This document shows, in pieces, positions 12,971 through 27,000 of a DNA stretch of 64,000 nt (its first letter is position 1; the number at the start of each line of letters is the position of its first letter). Below the pieces are notes generated by a model. The model worked only from the letters and a program-made list of their open reading frames with translations, was not told the origin of the DNA and ran no database searches. This DNA is from Reticulitermes speratus (Eukaryota; Arthropoda; Insecta; Blattodea; Rhinotermitidae). The stretch is taken from assembly GCA_021186555.1 (NCBI GenBank), contig JAJKFL010000039.1, forward strand, positions 16,286,733-16,350,732, in the 5' to 3' direction. A program made the translations under genes and the position numbers.

Positions 12971-13365
12971 AAACCACTATTAAAACCACTTAATACAGCT
13001 GTTATAATTCAGTATCATTTCACAAAATAATACAAAAATGTAAGCACACCCAACATGTTTCAACAGACTGTGTCACCTTCAGGGGTGGACCTTTATTAAA
13101 ATAATACTGCCAATAGTTTAACATTATATTACTGAATATGGTAAATAACAATTAATTACAAATACTATATTGTATTTAATAACATAATGCTGAATTTTTC
13201 AACAGTATTCTTTTAATCAATGTCCACCCCTAAAAAGGACACAACTGTGTTGAAACATGTGGTTGGTTATGATTTTATGAGACTGTACTGAATTAAAGTA
13301 GCCATATTAAACTGTTTTAATATTGCTTCACATTATGACTAGCATCACAAAGAAATAACTGTTCC
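12971..13365 (-). mobile_element. old foldback element with hammerhead motif (family H1)
   Basis: Two diverged inverted arms (about 12971-13090 and 13222-13330) face each other across about 130 bp. The left arm carries a hammerhead-like core pointing outward; the right arm has a decayed equivalent. Going outward, both arms contain 'actgaatta...gttttaata', which also resembles the arm of the 53-kb element. Beyond the right arm, 13333-13355 resembles a CpG-decayed form of the leader seen in the 44-kb and 53-kb copies. No target duplication can be recognised, consistent with age. Confidence 0.55.
13047..13087 (-). ncRNA. hammerhead ribozyme motif A, one core deviation
   Basis: Minus-strand order: stem I strand CACCC, core CTGAAGG (consensus CTGANGA, last A replaced by G), small stem II (ACA/TGT), GAA, palindromic stem III ACATGT, cleavage-site T, stem I return strand GGGTG. 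Stem I pairs perfectly over five bases. The one core substitution probably weakens or abolishes cleavage. Confidence 0.5.
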
Positions 13366-14547
13366 ATTTGTTACGTGGTGACTAGAATAATACTGATCCG
13401 TAATACAGCACTAAAATTATGGTTTTTATAAAAATTAAATATGAAATAGACAAGCATAAAAATAAATCAGCACATATATTGGTGCTGCTGTCAAGTGCTA
13501 ACACAGTTTCATATCACAAGGTGAAACTAAGGTACTGGAACATAATGTTACACTATAATGGTGACTGTGGTTCATACATGTAATAGTATATGGTGTAGAG
13601 TTGATATGATTGTGAAAATGTTGATCATTCATCTTGTAACATTTTTATGAAGCAAAGATTCATACTGCCATATGAAGTTGATACACTAATTATATACAGA
13701 TTTACCTATGTTATGTACATGTATTGATGGTTTGTTCTCTTTTCCCTGAAGTGCAGTAACAGAGACAACATGGTCTAGACTTCCCATATTAGGCTGACCA
13801 AGAAAATTAAACAGTCTAACATGGAAGATGAGTATCACAAAAAATCACACACAGGGTCACAGTTTTGTTCCCAAAAAAAAAAATTAAGAATATTGTTTCC
13901 TTTTATTTTGCCCTTAGACTGAACTGCTATTACAAGTATCCCATCTTCATGTATCTTACGGAATCCATGCTGGTGTTCGTGTTGGCAATAAGTATTCAAG
14001 GGCCCCTTTGCCTCACAGCCTCTGAACGATCCCACCTCTCTTGAGTTGGCAGTGGTTTTTTCAAATCCATAACTTAACAATTACGTTGCAAGCTGGCGCC
14101 TACGCAAAGCATCTAGCAGAAGTTCTACTTATGAATGCTGGTCATGTTGCACCTAAGCCTTCCCCATGCAGCATGTAAAGCAAATGCCATCTTATACATT
14201 TCTCCAGCAGTATTAATCTTAGTTTACATAAATTTTTAAAGCTATAAAGTGGATCAATTCAGGCAATTCTTTTTTAATTAACTTATGATATCAAATCTCT
14301 TTCTTACATATACACTTCTGACATTCTGTAAAGAATACCTTCTATACATTAAACCTGATGTAGTATTCAATTGTCCCTTCATTCGATTCAAATGCCATGT
14401 GGGTTACTTGCAGGATCAGTAACAAGTTAGGATTATTTAATGCTGATCAGTGTATGCTTCCAAATATTATGGACAAAGTAACTTATGCTCATGTACCAAG
14501 ACAGAATATGCTGAAAAGGACTCCAGCATCTTCCATATCTGGTACTG
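13366..14547. other. probable SCAI 3' UTR or 3' flank
   Basis: No independent gene is visible. On the minus strand an AATAAA poly(A) signal lies at 13907-13902, about 1.1 kb past the SCAI stop. Several other A+T-rich candidates exist, so the true 3' end cannot be chosen from sequence alone. Confidence 0.35.
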
Positions 14548-15039
14548 TTAACTGAATAGGAATTGACACACTTCTCGGTGGTGGTGGTGGTGGTGGTCAG
14601 CTTGATTTGGCAGGAGATGAGATGCTCCACGAAGCATCGGCACAAGAACGGTACAAGTCAGTTGACTGATCCTCAATATCAGAAAATTACAGCATCCAAA
14701 ATAGCTGAATGGCAGCTCGGTGATACCAACTGTCCCTTGGGATTCAGAAATGCTGAGACTTGATGCTGATGTATTCAAAGCACTGGTGTGATGGACATTC
14801 CTAGTGTCATGAGATTCAAAATCTCCAGAACTTGTCTTCATTTGTATTTTGAAAGTGCCACAGTATTGTAAAATGAAAACTATCACCTCTGCAGGCAATT
14901 TATAACTCCCTGATAATGTGACATTAGAGAATATAATATTGTTATCATCACTTACATGGCTATCAACAGAGCTCGGCTCAGTGAGAGACATGATACTGTT
15001 CCAAATGGTAGCAGCTGAACGACTGCCAGCAGCCGGCGA
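14548..15039 (-). other. in-frame 163-codon extension after the SCAI stop
   Basis: Immediately 3' of the SCAI TGA (15042-15040) the same frame stays open for 163 codons before TAA at 14550-14548. An internal ATG lies at 14991. The encoded tail is Ser/Thr-rich in its first half, then hydrophobic patches, then a run of six His from a GGT-type trinucleotide repeat at 14578-14596. Vertebrate SCAI ends near the annotated stop, so this is either chance or a stop-codon readthrough tail as known for many insect genes. The base after TGA is T, not the C favoured by strong readthrough contexts. Unproven. Confidence 0.3.
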
Positions 15040-18000
15040 TCAGTCCATCTCGTTAGTCTCCATGAAGTGACCACGTACATCAAGGTGTGATGCCAGGTCT
15101 AACACCATATGTTGCAGGGCTGGGTGGTCCAGCAGGTCCCCATCAGGAAGAGGGGGCTGGCATCTTGGGCGGAACTGCCGACCCTAACACAATGTAATAG
15201 CAAAGAGAACCTTCTCTAGTAGCAAAAATAAATTTTTGAATGAAAAAAATTATGTAAGTAACTCTGTATTCTGACAACTGTCTTTATTTCAGTCTTTCTG
15301 AACAAGACTATGGAACTTCAAATACAGCTAATGGAGAAGGGAATACGTATTTACATATGATTTCCTCCTGGCCATACTTGCTACCTTAATTTTCAGACAA
15401 AATTATTTGTAATAAGCACATGATGTCCTGTGTGCATGACAAAAATAACAGGTCAAGAGACCTGACCACGAAAGACACATAAATATTCAAATGAAAAATA
15501 AATAGATACCAAAAACACACAGAACTGTAGATCTGTATCCTCTGTTCATAAAGGTTTGATTGCATCTCAGTGACATCTGTATGAAAAGTTTACAGCTTCA
15601 TAAAGCTCTAAGCAAAGAAATGATTGTAGCATTACACTGAAATCAAACATAAGGTGTTTTGTGTAGGTAAAAGTGTACGATTTACCTTGAAGGATCGATG
15701 GAGGTGGAGAACTACATCACAGAACACATATCGCAAGAGCAGAAGCCTCAAAAAGTCATCTCCAAAAAACTGAAGATATGATGAGTCTGCAAAATCAGTC
15801 CAAAAGTCAGGTAATTTTGTTATTCGTTCCCAGTATGTTTACAGTAATGTAATTATGATCTTTCTAAATGTGGAAGTGAGAACCTGTAACATTTAAATAG
15901 TCTTATTTTACTGTCAGATAATCCATTTAACATGAGAGTCTCAGTTTACTGACAAGCATTAAAGTGAAAAGGCATGTTGTCTTCTTGCATGAAATGCAGC
16001 AGTACAAAACAGCAGCTGGGGCATGAAAATAATTGATTGCAGGATCTTATACATTTTTACCGCCAATTTAATTAACTTTGGTCCCGTAAGGGTTAATAAA
16101 TTACAAACAGGAGAATTACTGCTGTAATACTGATTCAGTCATTAATATAATTTTCTTACAAACACAGCAGAAATTTGTTGACACTGTTCTCACATTTCTT
16201 ATTCTCACCATGTGTTTTCACAGAGTTTGTGTAACTGACATACAAAATTCAATCCTGGAATTCTGTCAAAGCATATTACTTTATAATGGTCACGGCTTGA
16301 AAAACTATGCCGAGTCCTCGTCGCCAAACTTACACTTCATTCACCATCTAAAGCCTTCAAAAAGAAATACACTATTTGTGACTATCAATAAGAGCTGAAC
16401 CCTTCAGGTGTAAGATTATTTTAAAGCAGCTGTGCTAAGATATGCCAATGACTTCCCTCTAGAAATAGGAAGGTCTTTTAGGAGACAAATGTTTAGTATT
16501 GCAGAATGGCTGGTTGTGAAAAATACAGTGAAATGAAAAATGGCATGTTATGGAAACAAAAAAGGTCTTTATTACATGTGAGAATTGATGGGCATTTTGT
16601 TCTCCACTACTCATAAATTAAAAACTAAAAATAACTATAATGCATATAATTCTACTATTGGTTATTAGATGTCAGTGTCTTGAACAGTCTGTTACTTTAA
16701 ATTCTTACTGTGAATTTCTGATAGTCAGCTTCAAAAAACCAACAAACCTTAGATGAGTGGGCAACAACATATTAAAAGCCCTGATAATGGTGATGTTTTA
16801 CATCTGGTATTCTGTGGGAAAAGGTGCATTCACCGGACTTACCTATCCGGCACCGTGTGAACAGTCTGCTGGCCTCTGTTACAAATCTGTCAATAAAGGA
16901 CTGACACCGTTCCCACAAGTGGATGGGGATGTTGAGGATATTGCAGATGAAGCAAAAAGCTGTGAGCGGGCTGTGCAGGAACAGTGTGAACAGACTGCCA
17001 TTGTGCTGCTGATCTGAAAGAGATTCATTGTTAAACAAGGCATAACATGAGACTGCACAATGCTTGACCCTGTGCTCAAAACCCTATACCAAGTACTTGT
17101 GAAGCAATAATGCCAACTGGCCCTCATCACCCAAATATATGATGACTCTGCATACAAGAAAATTCCCCTTCACAATCTCCAGTACAGGAAAATACCCATC
17201 CAGAACACATTTAACTTTGTAATGAATTAGAAAAAAATTCTGTTTGTATATTTGGGTAAATATGGTATACATGAGAACACTAGAGTGTTTGGTGTACCTT
17301 GGAAGGCTGGAGGAATATCTTGAGGAGACATGAGAATCACCAAGGGCTGTCCAAAGTATCGTGGAACATGCTGAAATACAAAACTGTTGTCTGAGTCCAC
17401 TATAATGAAAAGTGGCTTCCGCGTAAAAGGGTACAGATCTCCAGGATATAAACTGCAACATGAACAAAAAAGAACACATTTCACTGCCAGTTTAGACAGT
17501 CAGTTACCACTATGAGGACAGGACACTGTTTTCTGCTTACCAATGCATTTCCTTCGGCTGGCTTGCCTTCTTGTTTGGATGGTCTAATTCCTTTTTGCTG
17601 CTTGTCAGAACACCACCGAGGTCATAGCCCACTGTTCAACACACACAATAATTAGTTAATCAAGGACAATAAATTTCTAGCTGAAAATGAATAACACCAT
17701 TGATCACTTACTGTCTTCAGGGTGCTTCATGGCCGAGAAATACCCATCTGCTGAAATGTACATCATTAATGCCCCAGTGGGAGGCAGTTCCTTAAACCCT
17801 GCAACAATATGTACAATGTAACAGTAGGCATGTTACTGCTCCATGTAACATGGGAGGGAAATAAAAATACAGAATGAGACAAGAAAAATACAATTTAACT
17901 GTGCTTAACACTTTGACCCTGGAATTAAATGCTTGGTGTGATTCACAGAAGACCATAAGTTAAGTGAGAGCTGCATGAGACAGGCCATAATTGGCCATTG

Positions 18001-21000
18001 CCAATCAGTGACATTTGGCATTTTGAGCATCACAATACATGTCACCAGTTGGTGACATTCAGTGCCAAAGGGTTAAGTAACAGTCTCCAAATCAGAGCAA
18101 AGTTTCTATTCTTTCACAGTACCTAGCACAAGGAACCCACTAAACTATGACACCATTTGATTTATATGTGATAATACTGAAATACAAATACGACATTCAG
18201 TATATTTAAAATGCAACCAGTAACATGCCTGAATGACTAATGACCAGTTTTTATAGTAGCATATTGTGTAATACATGTGTGCCACTATCACATGGTACAC
18301 TAGCATTTCTGGAAGTCATTTCAAGCTTCAAAGGCTTAAATATGCAAAACTGTTTTTACAGGTGTTCAGCTTGGTCTCTCAATGTAAACGCAAACAGAGA
18401 TTAAGAGTACACGAGAACAAAGCACTGAGGAGAAACATTTAGATCTCAGAGAGAGAGAGAGAGAGAGAGAGAGTAAAAGGAGGATGGAGAAAATTATATA
18501 ATGAGGAGTTTCATAATTTGTACATTTCATCAAACATTATCAGAGTGATCAAATCAAGGATTCTGAGATGGAGGGGACACATAGTGCACATGGGGAGATC
18601 AGAAAAGCATAAAAATATCAATCACGAAACCTGAAGGGACAGACCAGTTGTGAGACACAGCCACAGAAGGGAAGATAATATTAAGATGGACCTTGAGGAA
18701 ACTGGATATGGAATGAATTCATTTCACTTGAGACAGAATCCAGTGGCAGACCCTGAAAACATAGTAATGAACCTTCAAGTTCCATAAAACCAGAGAATTC
18801 ATTGACCAGAAGGGAGATTATCAACTTCTCAATGATTCTGCTCTATGGAGTTACATCAGATGACTCTGTTCATTTAAAGACATTTAACACCAGAAACAAT
18901 GACATGTGGACAAGTGATCAACCACCACAGACAGAATACAGAAAGAGGCATTAAGATAGGGGAATGGTGGAACTGGTGATGAAAGAAAGAAGATAAGAGT
19001 AGTCTGGCCAACTCTTGCAAATGAACATTAACTCACTGGCTGTTTACCAAACAAATTTTAAGAATTTCTCCAACAAATGCCTAAGAAAAATTTTACATAG
19101 TTTTTTAATTTGCCCTAAAACCAGTGCAGGCAATGAACAAGCATAAAATTCATTGTTCTTTTATAAAGGTTTTCATGTGCGACATTTGTAAGCCTGAGAG
19201 TGTACGCAGTTAACAGAAATCCAAGTAATGGAAAATGTACATTTCATGAGACAACTTATGCAGACTGCAAAAAGGCATAAACAACTAAAAGGTAGCACAG
19301 TGTTAGACCAAGAAATAAAGTCAAGGTTACATACTGGGAGAGAGAACACAGAAATGTTGAAGAGGAGGTGGAGTGAAAGGTAGAGACAAGAGGAAGGGGT
19401 CCATCTGAGTAAAAAGAGAATTCCTCACCTGACGCTAAGAACACCATTATTTGACTGAAAGTTGGCTTGTACAGCAGGTACTTGTGTGGGTTGTCCCTCT
19501 TGATGGGGCGATCTCCATTCTCCTGACACGACGACACAAGGGGGTACATTCCCTTAGCCCCTCCTTGTAAGGAATAACCCTTGTCCTGTAAACAATCAGC
19601 AGTCAACACCTGGCCAGACAGCACTCCAGTGATATTACAACAAAATCAGATCCTAGCAGTGGCCAGTCAAAATAAACACTTCAAGAAATCGTAACTTCAT
19701 GTGTTAGTGAGTAATTAGTAAAATGAAGGCCAGTTTACTTCCTGCTTGTGGGACCCACCACATTTCCTATTCAAATGGTAAGTGGCTCTTTCATCGAACT
19801 AAAAATTAGATCAAGCAGTAGGACTTTTGACATATTTAGGAGTTGCCTAGTTTGAATCTCAGGCAGGATCAACCATTCTGATAGTGTTTTGTGGTCTTCC
19901 TCAGTTACTCCTGGAAAATTACATGACAACACTTTGACAATGGTCACAACTGCCTCCTCTCCAATCCTTTCCAGTTCACTCAACATGATCAACTTCTCCT
20001 AGTATTCATTGCTAATAACCACTGCAGCCTCTACACCACTTAAGTAACCAATGGTACATCAATCCACCCTACTATATTTTTTCATACTGTCCCCTAAATC
20101 ACACCCATTTTCAGTCTTACAGTTCTATAATAAATACACTACAGAAAACCATTTGTATTAGTTCATGCTTAATTTTGTTGTGACAGTCCAACAGCCATGA
20201 CAGACCAACCATAATAACAGCTGCTCAAGGAATTCAGTACTACTGAAGCCATTAGTGAATTCATTGAAGTGGTCTGTGCAGGTGTTTTGCAGTGCCAAAC
20301 CATTTTTAAGTGGTTTGTGCAGGTGTTTTGCAGTGCCAAACCATTTTTAAGTGGTTTGTGCAGGTGTTTTGCAGTGCCAAACCATTTTTAAGTGGTCTGT
20401 GCAGGTGTTTTGCAGTGCCAAACCATTTCCCACAGATTCACAACATTGAAACATGGGAGAATTTATGTACAGGGCATACACAAAAGAATGGTACGGTTTC
20501 AATGTGAATACTAATGATAAACGCACCATTATTTTGTGTATACCCTGTATTTTTAATCACCTGGGGGCAGGGGCATTTTTCATGAAGAGAAGAGAAGTCC
20601 ATAATTTACATTTTAACTAGTTACCCTGATGTAAGTAAACCAAAGTAGTGGGAGGTATTACAGGCACAGGTGCTGTATCTGTGTACAGAACTCCTGTAGT
20701 TTCCACTGTGTATCTCTATACATGACACATATGCAGTAAGCCCCCTGATATGTATTGCATTTTATGAAGTACTCTTTCACCTTTATCATCCTATGAGACC
20801 ATATGCTGGTCTCTAAAATGTACTGGTGAATGGCCTGGCATGCCATATGCTGGTGTCTGTGTGTTTACTTGGTAGCAATTTAAATGTCCATGCTAAGCCA
20901 GAAAAACTCAAGTCATCAAGAAATACAATTGGCATTTAAACCTGTCTCCTAAAGTGAAGAGATGAAATATACTCAATTGGATCCAAGTGGTTCTCCCTTA

Positions 21001-24000
21001 CTCTATACTGTCTTAAACTCAGAATAAGTTTCTGCATCACTTGTGAACAGACTGAACTATGCTGCATAGCATTTTGGTCAGCTGTGTATTACAGAAACAA
21101 GCATTTATATCTACCAGCTCCTTTCATGAACCCATTGCTTTTTTTATGCTTGCATTCATAAAATGTTAAGCAATTTTTTCCACTTGAGGACATTTTGGAA
21201 TTCATTGAAGAAGCAGATTCTAATGTCAATTTTAGGGATAGTGACATCTACGTATATGGTTCTTCAGATACCAAATATGAAAAAGGCACTGGGAAACCAA
21301 AGAACTTAAGACCAAGTCACTGAAGAGGTCAAGCAGTGGAGGAAGTACCAAAATCACACAAGGGTTTGGCATGATGTATATCTGAACTTGAATTATGGCA
21401 CTCTTAGACTTTTAGTCTGGCCACTCCTCATGAAGCAATACTCAACAGCACTCACCAAAGGCACTCGACCTGGTGCAGGTGAAGCATCATAGATGTGGTT
21501 GAATTCATCCTGTGGCTCTCTTTCAAGAGTCTGGAGCATTCGGAACATGTCCATTGTCAACTCGCTAAACTTAACCTGTTTTACAATTAGAGAAGCACAG
21601 TCAGTTGTATGAATATCCTGGGTGTCAAGACATGCAAGAAAGCAACATCTAAACCAACATTATCTTTAAAAGTGTAAGCCTCAGCTGAGATGTGCCTGTT
21701 GGAACTATAGGAAAGATATGTGGTAGCATTACAAGTTTAACCAGGAACAGATTTTGTATAACTGTAAAGGAAAAACTGGAAAAAACTAAGGTGTGTTCCA
21801 AACAAGCACCTCTGATAAGATCCCCCACAAAGGAATGTGAAAGCAGGAAGGAGAACTTTCAAAGACTGTGAAAAGCTGCAGAGATTCTGTTCTGTAACCC
21901 CTGCACTATCCTAAAAGACCATAATACAGATGTGATCAGAAATACTACTGTGTAATTTTTAAGCAGCTACTTTGAAGGCATAAATATGAAACTGTAAAGA
22001 AAAGGAAACACACTCCATAATGGAGAGAAAATTTCTGGTTCCATAGAGATTGAACAGACCATACGAACTACCACATAGCAGTGTCCAACAATTTTGGTAT
22101 GAAGAGGTTTCATCAATTTCCTAGGATTTGTTCATTTCTTTGTGCTAAAATTACAAATATTCCTGTATTCTTTTTTTTTACTCATGTCACTCCAGTACAG
22201 TAAAACAGGCACCTTTGTGACCTATAGTCACTCATAGGAACCAAAATAAGAGCAATGCAAATGAATGGATGGGTGTGGAATATATCATACAAAACGCGGA
22301 AGGCACTGTAAATGGCATGCAAGGTTAAATGTAAAGTACAGATTAATTACTGAATATATAAGACTTGTGAACACATACGTGGTACGTATGCATATCTACT
22401 TCAAATACTACCTGATCATTACAGTTTCCTATTATCAATATTTCTTGTAATGTTAGGTTCATAATAGGAGACTTCTCTACTGGAGGCGTTGTTAGTGGAC
22501 TAAGCCTGTAAACAAGAGTAACACATTCAATTTTTCCCATTAGTTACAATGTTCTAGTGTTTAAAATTAACAAAACATATAAGTAACACATTCAATTCTT
22601 CCCATTAGTTACAATGTTCTAGTGTTTAAAATTAACAAAACATATAAGTAACACATTCAATTCTTCCCATTAGTTACAATGTTCTAGTGTTTAAAATTAA
22701 CAAAACATATAAGTAACACATTCAATTCTTCCCATTAGTTACAATGTTCTAGTGTTTAAAATTAACAAAACACATAAGTAACACATTCAATTCTTCCCAT
22801 TAGTTACAATGTTCTAGTGTTTAAAATTAACAAAACATATAAGTAACACATTCAATTCTTCCCATTAGTTGCAATGTTCTAGTGTTTAAAATTAACAAAA
22901 CATATAAGTAACACATTCAATTCTTCCCATTAGTTACAATGTTCTAGTGTTTAAAATTAACAAAACATATAAGTAACACAGCAATTCATTCTTAGTGGCA
23001 CCTTTCAGTTTCCGTGCTTTCTAACAACTGCATGTTTAGTTGTTCTTAAAGTGTGCAAAGAAAATTTTATATTATAGGACTATTTCAGTGTGGTATGGTT
23101 GGCTGGTAATTTTGTTATTGGGAATGAAACTACATAAAATCACATTCATAAATTGTAAGTACAATACATCAAAAAATGTTAAAATAACAAAGAAATGCAA
23201 TAACAGAACAGAATACAAATGACACATAGTAACAGCAGTCACGAATAACAAGCGCAAGCTAAGAAGAATGTTTTTTTTTATGTACCATCAGTTTAATTAT
23301 AGTGCGTACAGCAGTATGCTTCAGTTTAAATAAGAGTGCTTTTTGAAGTTTCCCCTGTAAAAAGTGTTACTCCCATGTCTGCAGCTGCATAAACATACAT
23401 TTCCAAACAATAGTGTGATCCCAAATGTGTCACAGGAAATAACAAACAAAACACGGGGTCGTACCAATAACCAATGTGTTACACTGGTCTTAGCTGTTCT
23501 ATCTTCTCTCTTTCTCTCGCCTTCTAGTTACTCTTCCTCACAAAGTCGCATGACTTCTTATTTGGCATGCTGTCTCATTTTTTGCAGCAACAGTAGTCAC
23601 TTTTATCCATGGTAGTAGCATCTCATGACAGGCACTACTGAATATTTATAACTTTGGTTGTTATTGCATGTAATGGTGAGGGGCCCAAAAGAGATTAAAG
23701 TTGTCAAAAACACACATTAGTACCACTGGTCTTACCATTTAACCCAGGCCACTGGGGTGTACTGGCCATTTAAACCTTGGTGCTTAAAAGTTTAACAAAC
23801 CGCAGTATTATGGATTAGATTTCTCCCTAAATAGCTTACCCTCCCCATACAGGATTTTCAAGCATATGAAGCAAATTGGTATGTCATCATTAGCTTCAAA
23901 GAGTGTTATCATCCTATCTACTTTCAAAAACATTGAACATAAGGAAATATAAAACATAATGTTACCACATTTTTTATACAGTTGTGAAAGTGTTCTCTTC

Positions 24001-27000
24001 CTCTGCGGGAAGATTACAGGTTGGGCATGTAGCTCAGATGGCAGAAACAAAGAATAGACACAGAATACTGTTAGAGAAACTTTTTGAAACATGGCCATTT
24101 GGAAGAAAGAGAAGTCGATGGGAACGCTGGGAAGATGGGAGGTTCATGGCTATAGCTCAAGATTGTGTCCAGTGGTGGGCGTTTGATTCTGATACTACAT
24201 TGTTAACTGGCAATGCCTTGTTCTTTCACATCCAGATCACAAGGATCTGTATCTCAACATGGTGCTTAGCCACCCAATTAACCTGATTCAAAATTTTTGT
24301 GCTATAAGACACCAAGATTTTGGAGGTTACCAAGTAGTTTCAGCAGTATATCTGGCAGACAACAAAGTAGAATGTGTGTTACCGGTAACCTTACAACAGT
24401 CTCATTTATATGAATAAACTTATATGACAACAACAGACAATCCAGGTAAGAGGATTTCAAGGTGATCACCAAACTTACCTGTGCGACAAAACTATCGTAT
24501 TGGAGTCCGCATGAAGGACACTAACTACTCCATCAGCCTTAATGAATGACTTGATCTCTTCAAGGACAAGCGACCATTCTAACTGGTCATCAGGTTCATA
24601 CGTACTTGTGTAATCCACTATTTGTTTATCCAATTCCTGCAATCCATAAGTAATGAAGGTGCGCACATTTACAAAAATATACGCAGGATTTTTGGTCCTT
24701 CAAGGTGATTCGACCATAAGCAGGCCAGTTTAACATTAATTCACCGGACTTGTATGGAAGATAAAGCTAGTCTGCATCTCAAAGAATATCACCTATACTG
24801 ACTATCCTAGAAATTCCCATGACATTTCATTACACACTAACATTTCCTCATCCCTGAGATGTTAATTAGTTTAGAATTACATTTTAAAAGTGAGACACAC
24901 ACACATATTTTAAACTGTCTGGGAGCCAGTGGTGAGTGAGTCAATGTGTTGAGGTATAATAACAACTAAACCAATGCAAGATGAAAATAGAAGTGTGAAT
25001 ACTACATACCATAACTAGATCTCTAACCAGTTTCATCTTCTTCAGTAATAAACAGACAACGATGAACCTCGCATAGTATCGAAGCTTTTTCACCATCAGA
25101 TCTGATCTGAAAACAAGCAAAAATATTATTAAAAGACTTGAAATGTCATAAAGCCTGGTTCATTAATATACTGTATTCAGAAGCAGCCAGAAATTCAGCA
25201 ATCCTTCTATCAAGCTTTGGTGCAGAGGGAATCCATACAATGGTATGTATACTCAGAAACATATATTTAAACTATATAATACATTAAAACCTAGATTTTA
25301 CATTTCTAAAGGGACCATTTGAAACAAATTTAAAATCAAGGAAATGAAAATTTATGCAAATATTGAAATTAAATATACTAAATTAACACTGCTACACTGA
25401 TAATAAATTTGCTATCAGCATGTTATGAACCTTGAACTGCCTACAAAAATATGTTACAGGTTATTGGTTGATTTCACTACTGCCATCTATTGGGAAATAA
25501 GTACATCAGGCAACAGCAGCACATAAACAGATGTGTCTATCAGGTCAGGTCATATGCCAAGTTTCCAGAAGTTCCCAGGTAGTTGCTTTTGGGTATATTG
25601 CTTCACTGTGCTGGAGTGGCCTTGAAGCCATAGAACTACAAGAAGACAACAGAGGATACAGGAAATTATACCTGAAAATCAGTTTTTATGATTTCCTGTT
25701 TGAAGTATTAACAAGGACAGTAAGAGGCCAGTACTCAGTTTGAACATATAACTGAGGAATTGGGTAGAAAGCACAGATGTGTATGCTAGGAAAATGTAAT
25801 GTTGTTCTTATGGCTGTAGTGGTGGGACCGATAAAAGTAATGTGCACAGAATTCAGGAAAGCACAGATGTGTATGCTAGGAATATGTAATGTTGCTCTTA
25901 TGGATGTAGTGGTGGGACCGATAAAAGTAATGTGCACAGAATTCAGGAAAGCACAGATTAAAGGAACACAGAACCCAAGTTGCACTGTACTAATTTACAC
26001 TGTCTGATGCACTTCCTATTCAGAATGGTAGAAAATAAGGAGAAGCTTTATTGTCAGTGCTTTTCAACTTGCTTCAGAATATGCCACTATGAAGGTCCAA
26101 GAAAATCAGTAGGGATTGGAGTTTAATGGAACATAATCAGCATCTGGTCGACACTGATAATGTTAATTTGTTAAGTGAAAACATAAATACGATAAAGAAA
26201 AACAGAAACTCTATTAGAAGTTTAGAGCAGATTAAATTCAGAGAACAAGTACTACCATCCAGTTCAGGATCTTCATCTTTCCCATCTAAAAACCAAAATT
26301 TGAACACATGGACAATTATAATTTTATCTTTCATACGGATGTCAAACTTGGCCAATTACCTGAATCAGAGAAGGTGTGTAAGAACAAAGTGCAGAGAAGA
26401 GAGAAGCAGTTAACAGGTGAACAAAAATTACATAATGAAGACAAGATGCACAGGGCATGTACGCATGCAGCGTAAGTTTCGCTGAGGGATCAGAGGAGGA
26501 AAGACAGGTAATACAAAAACAGATCTTAGAAACAGGGTGTGAGGGTATGGAGTGGATTCAATTGGCTTAGGATAGGAACTAGTGGTGGACTCTTGTGAAC
26601 ATGGTAATGAGCCTCTGGGTTCCATAGCAGGCAGGGAGTTCCTGGATCAGCTAAGTGACACATTGCTGGCCTTACCATACTAAAGGGAGTTAGAAGTCAT
26701 GGGTTATTTTTGGAATTGCTGTTATACTTGCCATCAATAATGTATCTTACCTATCTTCTTTGGATGCTCTAGAGTAATATGCTCTCCCCCGAATGGCAGC
26801 ATAGAATGAGTACGCTTCATTTAGGTAGTTTGTTTCACTGGTACGTAGACTGAAAAAAGACAAAAAAATTTGGTAGTTAAGAAACCAACACCATTGCTTT
26901 CTGCAGAATGATTGAAAATATGGATAATTCATTGGTAGGAAGCAAGTGATGAAAGTGGAATGTCTGAAATTTGCAAAACAACGGACTAAAACTGTAAATG

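Noticed and set aside
13211-13262. Hammerhead in the right arm of the 13-kb foldback
   Set aside because: The core is CTAAAAAGG, the UH position is G, and stem I does not pair. Listed only as a decayed arm.
18447-18474. (GA)n as a regulatory GAGA element of SCAI
   Set aside because: It lies within a LINE tail and is more simply a slippage expansion in the insertion.
22516-22980. CRISPR-like regular array
   Set aside because: Whole 65-bp units repeat without variable spacers, in an intron of a eukaryotic gene. It is a minisatellite.
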